From contig OY752140.1 of NCBI GenBank assembly GCA_963573315.1, positions 1,240,001 through 1,304,000 on the forward strand: a stretch of 64,000 nucleotides of DNA. Reading direction: 5' to 3'. Of this stretch, positions 11,732 to 23,447 are shown piece after piece. Numbering within the stretch: the stretch's first letter is position 1; each line of letters begins with the position of its first letter. This DNA comes from Entomortierella parvispora (Eukaryota; Mortierellomycota; Mortierellomycetes; Mortierellales; Mortierellaceae). The notes beneath the pieces are model-generated. The model saw nothing but the letters and a program-made list of their open reading frames with translations. It had not been told where the DNA came from and ran no database searches. The position numbers and the translations under genes are program-made.

Positions 11732-13623
11732 CTATGAAAAATACTGGATTTCCAGGCCCACAGATTTAACGATGGGTGCCTGAGCATGTGGGGAAAAGAC
11801 ATGGCCCACAAAGCCAAGACTGAAGAGCAACTTGTTGAATCGCCCTTCCCACATGATCGCCAAGCCAGACTGAACTCCCAAGCGCGCCTTGATCACACCC
11901 ACAATAGGCTGCCTTTCCTCAATGTCGGCTGGTTCGGCGGTGGATTCTGGGATCAGATCTGGTACGCCAATGACCTTTGGGAAGGGATGGTCCTGGTCCA
12001 CCGGTGCCGGGGTCACCTTCCGTTCCCGAATCCACCATTCCACTCCAGCGGTCAACTCGCTATCGTAACTGTAAAGGTTAAAGTCGAATCGTGAACAAAG
12101 TCCAAGATCTGGGTGGACTTGGGCCGCGTAACTGCTCGAGACATGACCCATGATCGGGTTCAATGTTTGGGTGATGGTAATAGGGATATAGTTTTGATGG
12201 TGCTCAGGCGCCGTCGAGGTTGGGTATCGGGGGGTCGTGTTTTCAGGGTTTTCTGTAGAGTCTGTTGATACAGGGACCAGTGGTGGGAGAGTCCTGTATC
12301 TAAGTCCAGTGGAAACTAAAGAGATCATGTGAAAATCAACCCCCATGTTAACAATGGCAAGGCAATCAATAAGATTAGAAACCTGCATCCTGTGCTCTTT
12401 TTTTTTTTACCTCCTCCAAGCTTTTCTGTTGCGCTGTAATAGACTTCAGCTCCAGCAGACCAATAACCACGAATTCTCTCCGACGGTGCTACCAATTCTT
12501 CCGCTGCTTCTTGCGACTTGTCCAAGTATCCTCGATCAGTGTCCATAGCCAGAGTAGGTGCTTGGACCTTTAAAGGGTCTTCTGACTTCTGCAAACCGGT
12601 TCCGGACTCACCACTCTCCTGTTCGAGCTCAATGTAGCCACTATCAGGGTTATCCAGCAACACTGTCTCCTCGGCATCCATTTCTGATCGACTCTCCCTC
12701 AGCATGCTCCGGTAGGATTCGTTGAAATCTCGCCCAAAGTTGTACAATCCTCTGACACCAATTAGCCCATCATCCGTGGTAAACGACACTTCTGCACAGT
12801 ATTTTCCCTTGTCGTATTGATATTGTGCGGAAAGCTAAAATGAAGAAACAGACGTCCCTGTTTAGTTTTGACTGCAACTAATGAGAAAGAACTCTTTGTC
12901 GACCCTCCATGCAAGCAATTGCTTCTTACGTGTGAAGCGCTCCTGGATGCTGGATCACTGATTCCCGAGATAACGTATTGCTGGTGTTTTGAAATGCGAC
13001 GACTGTAGAGAGCCTCCAACCTTGCATTCGCCAGACTCATTCTTCCACACAAGAGGTAGTCTTGATGGTTGCAATTGAACGAAATAAACGACATGTGTTA
13101 GTTCTTCATGACCGCAATTGAACCATAAAAGAACAGTTCAAAAATAAGAGAGAAAAATAATAAATAATTACCCTTTCGTTTCTTGCCATCGAGACCGTAC
13201 TCTGTCCATTGATCAGCCTCGCGAATAGAATGATCCAGGCAAATGATACGGAACCGGTCTACTAAATGTCGAAAGCGAACCGACGAACTGTCGTCTATCC
13301 TCAGGGCTCTGGATGTGAACAAATAGCCGACCGATCCTTCAAGGATCGGCAAGGCGTTCATGGTCGTCGTCGTTTTAAAGACATCACTTGGGAGTTTGGA
13401 GAGTCGAAGGGATATTCCGTTGGGGGCTTGAAAGTCAAGTAGGGCTATGGGACAACGAGGAGGAAGCAATTAACGTCAGAACGAGCGGGTCCTTGACTTG
13501 TTTTGTGATAAAATCCCAACTTTTACCTCGAGAGGTGGCACAAAGATGTGAGTACTGGTTATCCTCGTTCCAGCCTGAAGCTCGATAGTACCGCCTGAGG
13601 CAGTACTCCATAAAGTCGTACAT
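11732..13623 (-). CDS. MDM10: Mdm10, beta-barrel subunit of the ERMES complex
   Basis: Five exons in transcript order: 13623-13527, 13444-13172, 13060-12930, 12834-12411, 12315-11732; 1509 nt, 502 aa (yeast Mdm10 is 493 aa). Recognisable Mdm10 blocks are MYDFMEYCLRRYYRASGWNE at the N-terminus, LDFQAPNGISLRLSKLP, ARLEALYSRRIS, YDKGKYCAEVSFTTDDGLIG, WSAGAEVYYSATEK, ITQTLNPIMGHVSSSYAAQV and DSELTAGVEWW. Mdm10 sits in the mitochondrial outer membrane and helps tether it to the ER for lipid exchange; it also takes part in beta-barrel assembly (family knowledge). An acidic, Ser/Glu-rich loop around 12540-12680 is longer than I expect for the core barrel. The ATG at 13623 fits the conserved family start. 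Confidence 0.93.
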
Positions 13624-13966
13624 AGCGTGAGAAGCCAGGTCTGATGGTGTTCTCGTCTGCGGGATGTAAGCCGGCGGGTAGTAGAAGTTGACAAAGGACG
13701 ATCGGGGAGTAGGGTGATGATGAATCGGTCAATCCGACAAGAGGCAGACTAGGGCTGAGTGTCCAGGACAATCGAAAGAGATGTAGATAGCAGGGAGGTT
13801 GAACCGGATGAAGGGAAGAAGGGAGATGGAGTGGGGGCAAAGAGTATGAAGATGCGAGGAAAGGGGAGAGAACATCTCTTGCACGCGTAGCTCCGGAGGA
13901 GAAGGGACTGCTGTTTATTGGTTGGCGTGATCCATCCACGCGTGTTCATATTTGCTTTTTATTACT
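13624..13966. other. Spacer between the MDM10 start and the thioesterase stop
   Basis: This 343-bp stretch between two minus-strand genes must hold the MDM10 promoter. On the transcribed strand it is C/T-rich (13740-13870). I see no open reading frame with family features. Confidence 0.5.
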
Positions 13967-14791
13967 TTACTTGGACTCGTTTGCCTTCTTGCGCTCCTCG
14001 TTGGACTTGTGGGCAAGACGGACAAACTTGGTATGACGGCCCAATGCAACGATCTTGTCCCCGACCTTGACCTCGACAGTCGTGTACGCAAGCGAACCGC
14101 CGACTTTGTCGCATCTCGAGTCCTATCCGAAAATAAAACCAATCAGTCAGCCGCCGGTCTTCTTGTCGACCACCACCTTATTTTCCTTCAAGACAACTTG
14201 AATCCAGAAAACGTACAATCGTCAGGGTTTCGCCGAGCTTTGCTCCAGAGACAAAAGAAACGTTCAGGTCAGTAGAAACTCCGGTAGCAAACATGTCCTC
14301 GGCCGCAATGGCAAGCGACCCGCCCACGTCAACAATAGTGCTAAGAAGGCCTCCGTGACAACCTCCCAGTCGGTTCTAAAAAGAAGAGTCGCGTCAGGAA
14401 ACTGATGTTTTATGCAAAGAGTAGAACCAAATTTCTAAAATTCTTAGTCTACATTCTCACCAAATGTTTTTGTTCGAGAGGCAACTCGCAAACGATCCTG
14501 CCTTTGGACGCAGAGACGAGCTTCAGCTGTAGGTTTTTATAAAGTCAATAACTGTTAGACTGTCTGTGGTCCTGCTATAGAGAAAAAATGAGCACAGCGA
14601 TACTCGGCTAGAACGAAACCATACTCCAGACAGGGCTTGAGCATCAAATCCACCACAGGATAAAAAGTTTGTCCTGTAAGACGCGCTCAGTAGTTAGTGA
14701 GGATGAGCATTGCAATATCAGGCTAGTTAGCCCACACACGAGAAGTAGGGCTTACTTACCAGACCTTCTTGCAATGGTTGAGCATGGGCAT
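13967..14791 (-). CDS. Hotdog-fold acyl-CoA thioesterase, ACOT13-like
   Basis: Five short exons in transcript order: 14791-14760, 14673-14625, 14526-14461, 14375-14217, 14122-13967; 462 nt, 153 aa, similar to ACOT13 (about 140 aa). Diagnostic blocks are GFDAQALSG, LKLVSASKGRIVCELPL, NRLGGCHGGLLSTIVD (the Asn and Asp expected at the active site of this family, with the HGG turn), GVSTDLNVSFVSGAKLGET and GGSLAYTTVEV. The predicted role is hydrolysis of acyl-CoA to free fatty acid and CoA; cell location is not evident. A Lys-rich tail (NEERKKANESK) follows the core. Exon 2 uses the GTATGG donor at 14624; this is the only choice found that joins in frame to exon 3. A second in-frame ATG lies two codons downstream. 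Confidence 0.88.
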
Positions 14792-15342
14792 TGGATGAGA
14801 ATAGTTTTGGATTGGATGAGTGAATGAATGAAAAGATGAATGACGCCAACAGGGTCGAATCGGATAAAGTGAGCATACATAAGAAAAGAAGCGAAAACGA
14901 CAGACGCGTTTGTCTCTCTCGGCTATCTCTGCTCCATTGGCTGCAGTCGCAAGGGCTGCAAGCTAGCAAGACTCTGTTCGCATGTGCAGTGTAGAGTCGC
15001 CTCGACCGCGCCTGTCTTCGCGCCCACTGTATGAAGTAGGAACGCGTGCTGTAATGCTGAAGTGCTGTGTGCTGCAGTGCAGCAAGCAGACTCCCGTCCC
15101 CTCCTTCCCCGCACAAACGGCCGCTGTGACGTGAGCGAAAAGAGCAGCGCCCCTTAACCCGCCTCGAAAGTCGAGATCAGGCCTGCTGTTCGACACTGAC
15201 TGGCAGTCATGATGTCGACAAATGGATGAATGAGACGTCGCGCGCTACCTTTGAATTAATTCGCCTGTCCTCCACCTGCCTTCTTCTTCATCACATTCAC
15301 CTCCCTCCTCGCATTCACACAACACCCCCCTCCCACTCCCTC
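14792..15342. promoter_or_regulatory. Divergent promoter region, thioesterase / V-ATPase subunit B
   Basis: A 551-bp gap separates the two ATGs. The right 80 bp are strongly C/T-rich (CTCCTC, CACACAACACCCC), resembling the leaders of other genes here. No ORF with family features is seen. Confidence 0.4.
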
Positions 15343-17636
15343 ATGGATCCCCGTCTCTCCTCCAGAGAAGCCAGCGTGCTCCATGCTGCTGCTGTCACCC
15401 GCAACTACTCGATCGAGCCTCGCCTCGGTAACAATGCCCCTCTGCTCGCCCTCTGCTCACTCTCCTCCTTCCTCCCTCACATGTCTGTGTGTTCATGGAC
15501 ATGTTTGGCTTTATGGACTATCGACTCTCCACTTGTTTCTATGACCCGTCATATCCTCCTTCCCCGTCGTTCCATCTCCCTTTCTGTGCTCTATGAAATC
15601 AAATGCTAATCCGCTCGCTGCTCTCCTCTTGCGTAATATGCTCGCCTTGCTCTTCCCACGACATCCTTCTCAGACTACCGCACTGTCGCAGGAATCAACG
15701 GACCTCTGGTGATGCTCGACAATGTCAAGTTCCCAAAGTTCTCAGAGATCGTTGAGCTGACTTTGCCCGATGGCACCAAGCGCGCTGGTCAGGTCTTGGA
15801 GGTCCAGGGCAAGAGAGCTGTCGTTCAGGTACGTGAGCTACTCGTGTTCTTTTTTAGTGTCTTGCACTATCAGCAGGGCCATTTGGGTCAGATTTGATCA
15901 TGCTGACCATCCCCTATCTCGACTTTTTTTTTTTTTTGTATGTTCACTAATACAGGTCTTTGAGGGCACCTCTGGCATTGACGCCAAGCAAACACACGTC
16001 GAGTTCTCTGGCGATGTCCTCAAGATGCCAGTCTCCGAGGATATGTTGGGACGCATCTACAACGGATCTGGAAAGAGTATTGACCAGGGACCCAAGGTCT
16101 TTGCTGAAGATTACCTGGATATTCAAGGTAAGTGTCGTGATCCAAGGCCGAAACTGCAATTCTATAATATTAGTAAAAAGATCTAATACTGAAAACATCT
16201 CTGCTCCCTTCTAGGATCCCCCATCAACCCCTACTCTCGTATTTATCCCGAGGAGATGATCCAGACCGGTATCTCGGCCATCGACACCATGAACTCGATT
16301 GCCCGTGGTCAAAAGATTCCCATCTTCTCAGCAGCTGGTTTGCCTCACAATGAGGTATGGAGATTTGACGGATCCTTTTCTGAATGGAGGCTACAGCGAC
16401 ATATTGATCTCACATCATGTTGGCACGTTTCTTTTTATGATATAGATTGCTGCCCAAATTTGTAGACAGGCCGGTTTGGTCAAGAAGACAAAGGGAGTGT
16501 TCGATGACCACGAGGACAACTTTGCCATCGTGTTCGCCGCTATGGGTGTCAACATGGAAACAGCTCGCTACTTCAAGCAGGATTTCGAGGAGGATGGCTC
16601 TATCGAGCGTGTCACACTGTTCCTCAACTTGGCCAACGACCCCACTATCGAGCGTATTATCACTCCTCGTTTGGCTTTGACCACTGCAGAGTACTATGCC
16701 TACCAATTGGAAAAGCACGTTTTGGTTATTCTTACCGATATGAGTTCATACGCCGATGCCTTGCGTGAGGTCTCTGCTGCTCGCGAGGAGGTGCCTGGTC
16801 GTCGTGGATACCCCGGTTACATGTACACGGATTTGTCCACCATTTATGAGCGTGCTGGTCGTGTCGAGGGCAGAAACGGATCGATCACTCAGATTCCTAT
16901 TTTGACCATGCCCAACGATGGTAAAGACAACGCACCGTTATGGCAGTTACAGTGTATAGTCCTATGTTGTAATATTGCTAACAACCATCTTCCTGGCATC
17001 TAGATATTACCCATCCTATTCCTGATTTGACTGGCTTCATTACCGAGGGCCAGATTTTCGTCGACAGACAGATGCACAACCGTCAAATTTACCCACCAAT
17101 CAATGTCTTGCCCTCCCTGTCGCGTCTTATGAAGTCTGCCATCGGTGAGAAGCTTACCCGCAAGGATCACGGCGATGTTTCCAACCAGCTCTATGCTAAG
17201 TATGCTATTGGTCGTGATGCTGCTGCCATGAAGGCCGTCGTCGGAGAGGAGGCACTGAACCAGGAAGATAAACTTTCTCTGGAGTTCTTGGAGAAGTTTG
17301 AAAAGACCTATATCGCTCAAGGTACTTTTTCGTTTGCACAATGCTTTCGTATCCATCTTTTCTATCGATTTTTACTCACATTCGCTCTTCTTTGGTGTTT
17401 CCGCCTCCCACTTTGTCTCCTCTTTCTCAGGAAACTACGAGTCCCGCACAGTGTTTGAGTCTCTGGACCAGGCTTGGTCTTTGCTTCGCATCTTCCCCAA
17501 GGAGATGCTTAACCGTATTCCCCAGAAGCTCCTTGCCGAGTTTTACCAGCGTGACCGAAAGGGACGTGGCCGCCACAGCAGCAGGGACGATGGTACGTCA
17601 GCGCCCCATGAGGAGGAGGGCGATGATGATAACTAG
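15343..17636 (+). CDS. VMA2: V-type proton ATPase subunit B
   Basis: Seven exons: 15343-15427, 15674-15828, 15956-16127, 16215-16354, 16446-16920, 17004-17321, 17431-17636; 1551 nt, 516 aa, the family's usual length. Typical blocks are [46 protein letters not shown]-type sequence [40 protein letters not shown] and [24 protein letters not shown] stands where catalytic A subunits carry a P-loop, as expected for the non-catalytic nucleotide-binding B subunit. The protein belongs to the V1 sector that acidifies vacuoles and endosomes. The acidic C-terminal tail (EEEGDDDN) is variable in the family. The small exon 1 (28 codons) is supported by phase and by the conserved start. Confidence 0.96.
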
Positions 17637-18521
17637 AGAACATGCAAACATGCACCCTCTGATACGAGAGATAGCCAAAGTGGACAACAAGAATTGCAGA
17701 CCCTGCAAAAAATTCTGGGCGTCAACGGAAGATGAGCAAGAGAAAATGGTCGTGGACTCATTTTACGACAAGCCGGTGAGATGCCGTGCAATAAAACATC
17801 CATTATCTTTGAACAAAAAGACTTTTAGGAAAGGGGATGGAACGGAGGCAAGGCTAGGACGCGCTTGCCAAGGCATGGACCGACCGTAGGTTGACTGGAA
17901 ATATTTCACATGTCAAGAGAGCACTTTCATATTCAGGACATTTATTTGCTAAGGCCAGCAGGGACCGTTCCCATAAGCACAAGCACAAAAGCACAAGCAC
18001 AAGACTAGATGCTGCAAGCGCTGGTTGCTGACAAGCAAAGCAAGCTCGCAGCAGCCAGGCAGAGTCGATGCAGGTCGACCGACAAGGAGGGAGGGCGGAA
18101 GGAAGGACACGAGCCATGGGCGGATGAGCAGTCAAGACCAAAGCCAGGGTCAAAGACTCGCATTGTGCTTCCACAGCATGTGGTGCCTGAGGAGGACGGG
18201 TGCTCTCGCACGCGCTTCATTTACACTTTGTCTACCCCAGCGACCTTTTTTTTTTCTTTTTCCTTCCCTCCTTCCTTCAGCGCACTGTCCATTCCCTTTC
18301 TCTTCTTCATCCTTCAAAGGAATCCCCTTCCCCTCTTCTTTCCCGCTCTCATTCATTCTCATCAACATTCATCAAGCAATCCGTACTCTCAAAGGCTCAT
18401 GACACTCTTTGAGGCAAGGACCCGGAATCCACCACTCTCCGACGAGACTCTCACTCCCCTTGGCCGCCCCCCGTCATTGTCATTGTCCATTCTAATGAAT
18501 GTCATTGCCATGCAACCTTAG
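17637..18521. other. Intergenic region and unresolved 5' part of the seipin gene
   Basis: This 885-bp stretch holds a short direct repeat of AAGCAC units (about 17975-18003) and long C/T-rich tracts (18240-18350) typical of promoters and leaders here. The first coding exon of seipin should lie in it. The most obvious ATG (18400) cannot be joined in phase to the exon beginning at 18522 through any GT I can find, so I leave the start open. Confidence 0.5.
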
Positions 18522-20706
18522 ATTCTCTCCTTCTTCATCACGCCACTGTTGGCTCTCCTCGAGCCATATGTCCAGCAAGTGATTCAGACCCTGACCTCCT
18601 CGGCTTTGCATCGCAAGATTATAAAGTTCTTTATTGGTCTCGCTGTCTTGGCCTTGCTGGTCGGCGTGTCTGTGGCCGCCTATCTCAGCTTCTATTGGGT
18701 CTACATCCCTCAGCGCGGCCATGTTGGACAGGTTCATTTGCAATACGACCGACCCACGTAAGTCTCAACACCCTGTTGACATTGTTTTAATCTATATGGG
18801 CAGGGCTGGTGACCTGAGCATGATGGTGCTCTTGGATCAACTCTGCCGATGCTAGCGCTTTGAACATCTTTCACTAACAGGGCGCGTCCTCCGTGTGTAG
18901 TGTACCTGGAGTCATCGGCCACGGACCTTCAGCCGAAATCGACTTTTCTCGAGGAGGACGATATGGACAGGTATTATTATCGAAACTGGAACATCTAATC
19001 GGCCGTGCGTGGGGCACATGCTGACCCATTCGCCCTCCTTCATTTAGTTTTTGCGTGGAGACCAGGCATATGATATCTCTGTCAATCTGCATGTGCCGAC
19101 CTCTGAGAAGAATGTAGCGATCGGTAACTTCATGGTGGTAGTCACTCTGTTGACTTCCGAGGGCAAGACTATCATGACGTCCAGCAGACCTGTAGGTGCT
19201 ATTCACCTTTTTTTTATGTTGACTTGGATGTCAATGTCTTCTTTGCCGAACTGTTGTTTATCGTTTTTCTGTTTTCTAGGCCATTCTGACTTACCAATCG
19301 ACCCCGCTGAGACTGATGCGCACCGCTTGGAAAGCTGTGCCCTTGGTGTTGGACTGGTCCAAGGAGGACCAAGTCTTGAAAGTTCCCCTAATCGAGAACT
19401 ACATTGAAGACTCTGCTAATCCAGTCTCACGAGCTTATGTGGAAATTTCGACCCCAGACCTTCAAGTTTACAAGAGCTCAATCCACCTGGATGCTCACTT
19501 TCACGGCCTCAGGTATGTTGTCGCGATATCATGATAATCAGAGACAAGTCAACGATAGTAACCTGCTTTACGGAAACTTCAATGGTGTGGTTCTCTAGGT
19601 TTTTCATGTACTATTACAAGGTTTCAACTGCGTTGGTGTTCATCGCCGTCTTCATCTTTTGGGAGATCATCTTCTCAGTCGTCACATGGCAGGTACTGGC
19701 TGGCTGGTTCGGGAGCGATGCGGAGGCTCTGGCGATTGCTCATCAGATCCGCCCTTCTCCCGAAGGACCTGCAGGACGCCAGAACCAACTCAGAGCCCCA
19801 ACCACATACGCTGCTGCGCCTATCGCCTCGCAAGCTCAAGTTTCTTCTACCGGCCCTTCACCTCGTCAGCCACAGTTCCAGGAGGATGGCTCAAGGCAGC
19901 CACGTTCAAGAGCGCCCCCTGTTCATGACTCGGACAGTGAGTTTGAGGAAGAACCGATGACGGGCAGGTCGCAAACTCAGCAAAGCGACCTCCTCTTTGA
20001 TCACGACGACAAGCTAGATGATGATGACGAGGAAAACGAAATTCAGCAACTAGGCCCACAGGGACGTCGCTCACCGTTCAGGGACGACGCCGTTGTTCCG
20101 GACCGACCTTCCACCCCATCCAGCTCTCAGCACCGCATCGCCAGGGAATCTGAGATCACCCATCGCACTTCTGACACCAATGTATCAGGAGCAAACACTC
20201 CACGACGCCGCACGAATCACCAAAGCACCGTCTCAACTGACGATGGAGCATCCACCTCCGGAACCACTACTTCTGCGCCAAGCAGTCGCCAAGCGGGAAC
20301 AGCGAGTACAAAAAACTTTTCAATGACCTCTTCTCCAGCACTTCGCCCTCTCCCTCCACCTCCACCGTCTTCTGTCCGATCTGAACGATCTGATATCCAA
20401 ATGTCTCAGCAGGGAGGACGAGGCCATCTTCGCACAGAAGTCGAATCCGAGTACACTGAGGAGGATGACGAATATCTTGAGGGCGTGGACGACGATGATG
20501 ATGACGATGACGATGACGATGACGAGGAGGGCGAGGTCAATTTCGGCGAAGAAGACTTTGCAGATGCATCCCACTTGTCTCGCCCACTTACCTCTTCCCC
20601 CTCGAATACCGCAAGCTCCACTCGTCCTCGACAGGGGGGAGCCTCCAGTGGTGGAGCTGGCGCTTCTAGTTCAACGGACACTGGACGAAGCTCAGCTCGA
20701 CCGTAA
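18522..20706 (+). CDS. Seipin-family lipid droplet biogenesis protein (first exon not resolved)
   Basis: Exons found: 18522-18757, 18901-18970, 19048-19191, 19280-19512, 19599-20706; 1791 nt, 596 residues beyond a missing start. The core matches seipin: a first membrane segment (FFIGLAVLALLVGVSVAAYL), then YIPQRGHVGQVHLQY, a luminal beta-sandwich with YDISVNLHVPTSEKN, GNFMVVVTLL and SSRPAILTYQS, then a second membrane segment (ALVFIAVFIFWEIIFSVV). Seipin forms ER rings at sites of lipid droplet formation (family knowledge). The cytosolic tail after about 19740 is long, Ser/Pro/Gln-rich and presumably disordered. It includes a run of ten or more Asp encoded by GATGAC repeats around 20488-20525, and an acidic block before it. 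The upstream exon ends in phase 0 at the CTTAG acceptor before 18522. Confidence 0.85.
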
Positions 20707-22184
20707 TCAAACAGAGGGAAAAGTGAACAAAACTATGCTTCTCCAGTACAGCTTTTTTGCGAACAAAACAACACTGCCCCATTCCCTTAGCGTGATCGCA
20801 CGCCACAATGCATATACTCATCCTATGATACCAGAATGATCTCGTCAATAAATACCATGCCTTTTCTTTGACAAACTTAAAGAATGTCTTGTTTGTTGAG
20901 AAGGCTTAGGCAGGTCTGTCAGTCAACGGTCTTGACCGTGATCGCGTCAAATTTTGAGATTAATTTTTTTCCCATCAAGGAAATATCCACAGAGGGAGGT
21001 TCCACCTTGTTTTGGGAATCTCTACGGCGGGCAGTGGACATTCCTTCATAATGAATGACTTGGTTACGATCAGAGCTCAGAGTGGTGAGAGTCGAGCTTT
21101 GAATAATGGTATCCACGCGTCGATCAAGGTAGAGTATAATAGTCCTTGGTATGCAGTGACTACCGAACGTGCCGAGTCCATGGGTCGATTGTTCTCGCCA
21201 AATTTCGGGGGGGGGGGGGGGGGGGCGGAACGTTGGACAAGTCGTTGAATGCAGAATAGAGTGACGCCCAGATTTGCACATCCATGGGTTGGTGCCAATA
21301 CAATGTTCTTGGTACCTCCGTTTCCAGCTCTCGAGTTTGCTGTTTGCTGTGTCTAGCAGTTTTCCTTTGTTGGCTTTCTTAATGGCGGCTCTGCACCACT
21401 TTGGAATCGAAGCCACAGTGTCCTCCTATGTTAACCTCTGTTGTTGTAATGACTCTGGACAAACCCAAAGATGATTGTTGTCCTCCGGTGCCCCACGATA
21501 CAGATAGCAGAGGTTGTCAGGATACAGGTCAGGATGTCTCGAAGCGTTCTATGCAGTTTTTTGATATGATGCGAGTGACGAGTGGTGTCACTACGACGAC
21601 CACACTCTTCTGTGCTATCCATGTCCGATGATGGCGAATGGTCGTCTGTTGTTTGAGAAATTGTTACAGGTCGGATTGTAGTTGCTGTCCATAGTTATCG
21701 GCTTTTTTTTTTTTTTTTTTTTTTTTTGGAGTTCTTCTTTTCTGTTCAGATGGCTGACGCGTCCAAGAAGCAAAGTAAGAACCACACGCTACCTAAGAAC
21801 CACACACTACCTGAACAAAGCTATGTGATGGCAGGTAAACCCAGCTCCATGGATCCCTGATTTGCAGGCACCACAACCCATTCTCGACATTCCTCCAGGC
21901 AGTTGCCCTTTTTTTTTTTTTTTTTTTGAGAAATCTTGAAAATTCACCAAGACAGTTTTCGCGATTTCTCGCCATCCCTATGGCTAATCTTTTATCTGAA
22001 AAGCCTTCTAGATTCTGTGCAGGGGGGACTACAAGCTGGGGGTTATAAAATCTCGAAAAGAGCCCGAAATACCAGGGTTCGAGAATCGTCTGAACAGTCA
22101 ATGGTACTTAAGGATTCGAAAAGTAAAGAAAATATCAAAAAAAACGAAAATTCACGTGATTCGTGGAGAAAAAGAGCAAAAAAA
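20707..22184. other. Gene-poor region left of LINE array 1
   Basis: Apart from the possible remnant at 20919-21650 I see no gene. The region has long homopolymers: 19 G (21207-21225), 25 T (21703-21727) and 19 T (21909-21927). It also has a near-direct repeat AAGAACCACAC(G/A)CTACCT at about 21777 and 21796. The final 30 bases (TTCACGTGATTCGTGG and an A-rich stretch) are the original upstream flank of the first tRNA-Lys gene. Confidence 0.55.
20919..21650 (-). pseudogene. Possible decayed retroelement fragment (zinc-knuckle region of a reverse transcriptase protein)
   Basis: On the minus strand around 21530-21450 one frame reads PDNLCYLYRGAPEDNNHLWV followed by CPESLQ. This resembles the C..(C)...EDNxHLWxCP zinc-finger block at the end of many LINE ORF2 proteins. 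The second cysteine of the first pair is replaced, stops follow, and a 19-G run (21207-21225) interrupts the downstream frame. An open frame from 21416 to 20919 has no recognisable family. It is not similar to the 7.2-kb LINE of this window. Low confidence: it could also be a broken host gene. Confidence 0.3.
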
Positions 22185-22208
22185 GCCCGGCTAGCTCAAT
22201 CGGTAGAG
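22185..22208 (+). repeat. tRNA-Lys 5' half (nucleotides 1-24), left edge of array 1
   Basis: The 24 bases are identical to nucleotides 1-24 of the intact tRNA-Lys at 37862. They start GCCCGGCTAGCTC and end GGTAGAG. They are followed directly by truncated LINE sequence (TGGGATCGAG) and not by the rest of the tRNA. I read this as the target site duplication (upstream copy) of the first insertion. It keeps the A box (TAGCTCAATCGG) but lacks the anticodon arm and B box, so it is not a tRNA gene. Confidence 0.9.
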
Positions 22209-22628
22209 TGGGATCGAGTCCGCGAGAGGATCGAAACCCTCTGCCAGACAGGACCGCTATCCACAATAGTGTATCACGATATACTCTGTTGGCCCCGAGT
22301 AGCGGACCTGCCACCTCTGGCCATCCACCTGCATTCTACCGTCACTCAAACCATATGGCAAAGCTATTGTGCCCTTGGAGATGGAGAACGACAGGCGGAT
22401 ATATACCTGAGAGGAGCAGTTGTATCAGCGTTTAAGACACGAGCCAAGGTAGAACAGGCGCGAGCCATCTACCGTGATCAAGTGGAACACCACCAACGAG
22501 CTCGAGGCCAATTAGGTCAAGAGCCGTCGACAAAGAACTACGACCAGTTTGTGTCTGTGTGGCACCATCCTCCTCACATCACGGTCTTTCGAGATCGGCT
22601 GGAATGGGGAGAGATGTGGAGCAATTAA
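22209..22628 (+). pseudogene. ORF2 C-terminal fragment (copy 1)
   Basis: The frame starts at WDRVRERIETL and ends WGEMWSN, matching the last 139 residues of the full ORF2. It lacks the endonuclease, reverse transcriptase and zinc-finger regions. By chance the upstream flank is open in the same frame from 21936, giving a meaningless fused reading frame. Confidence 0.9.
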
Positions 22629-23254
22629 GTTTGCACCGCACGGTCCCGAACGATAAAAAACAAAATCAGGGACGATCGACTCCTGCAATTGACCGCCCCG
22701 CCAGAAAAACAGACCCGAAACACGAAAACCAAAAAAACAGAAAACACAAGGTCGAGAACGCGAGCGGGTCTCCTTCTCCGTCAAGACCTCCAACAGGCAT
22801 CGGTTCATCTCTTTACCAACAAGAGATGAGCAGGAACCGACCAAAAAAATAAAATCAGCGGTCGCTGCTTCTCCCCGCCTCTGAGAAGCAGTGCTCGCGA
22901 GTAGGTGGCTCCCTGCCCTACTCAAAGAGCACCCCTGGATCCTTGCAAGATCCAGAAGATCCATGCCAAGGGCTCTGACGCTCCTCTCGGGTGTCACTTC
23001 CTCACTTGTCATGACCAAGGGCCGCCGTTTCCGTCGCCTTTTTCCTAAATAGTCTTCCACCCCTACCTCCCTGGGCCCGATCTGTATGGATCGTGAAGCC
23101 CTTGTTCCCGCTTAGCGCAGGGCGAGCCACTTTTTTTTAGAAAAAACAGATAGTTCGGCAGTAGTAACCTTTATCATTACCAGCGAGGGGGAACACTTTG
23201 GGAAAGCTTCGGCACCCCCCCGCATGGAATAAACCGAAGAGTATCTCTCTCTTC
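22209..23254 (+). mobile_element. tRNA-Lys LINE copy 1, 5'-truncated
   Basis: This 1,046-bp copy holds only the last 139 codons of ORF2 (22209-22628, starting at the WDRVRER segment) and the complete 3' UTR, ending CTCTCTCTTC. 5' truncation with intact 3' end and target duplication is the classic product of target-primed reverse transcription. It is the outermost copy of array 1, so under the nested-insertion model the oldest. Confidence 0.9.
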
Positions 23255-23278
23255 GCCCGGCTAGCTCAATCGGTAGAG
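23255..23278 (+). repeat. tRNA-Lys 5' half between copies 1 and 2
   Basis: Exact copy of tRNA-Lys nucleotides 1-24, joined on the left to the LINE 3' end (CTCTTC) and on the right to the 5' end of a full-length element (CAACTCTTTC). Confidence 0.93.
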
Positions 23279-23447
23279 CAACTCTTTCTTTCCCAGTTCC
23301 GCAAATAATTGAATTAGCAGTCACTGTTACTTTCAGTTTTTTGTTCATCCTCATCGCTTTTTTGCTCATTGCATTTCGTCGGTCATTAGCAAAGTGCTCA
23401 GCTCCGGGAAGGACCATCACACCACCGTGAATCAACAACTCGTCACC

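Noticed and set aside
18400-18521. ORF beginning MTLFEARTRNPPLS as the seipin first exon
   Set aside because: All GT donors tested give phase 1, while the next exon at 18522 needs phase 0, and the frame itself ends at the TAG before the acceptor.
21936-22628. 230-codon open frame as a host gene
   Set aside because: It is a chance fusion of flanking DNA, a tRNA half and the C-terminal part of LINE ORF2; the first part has no family features.
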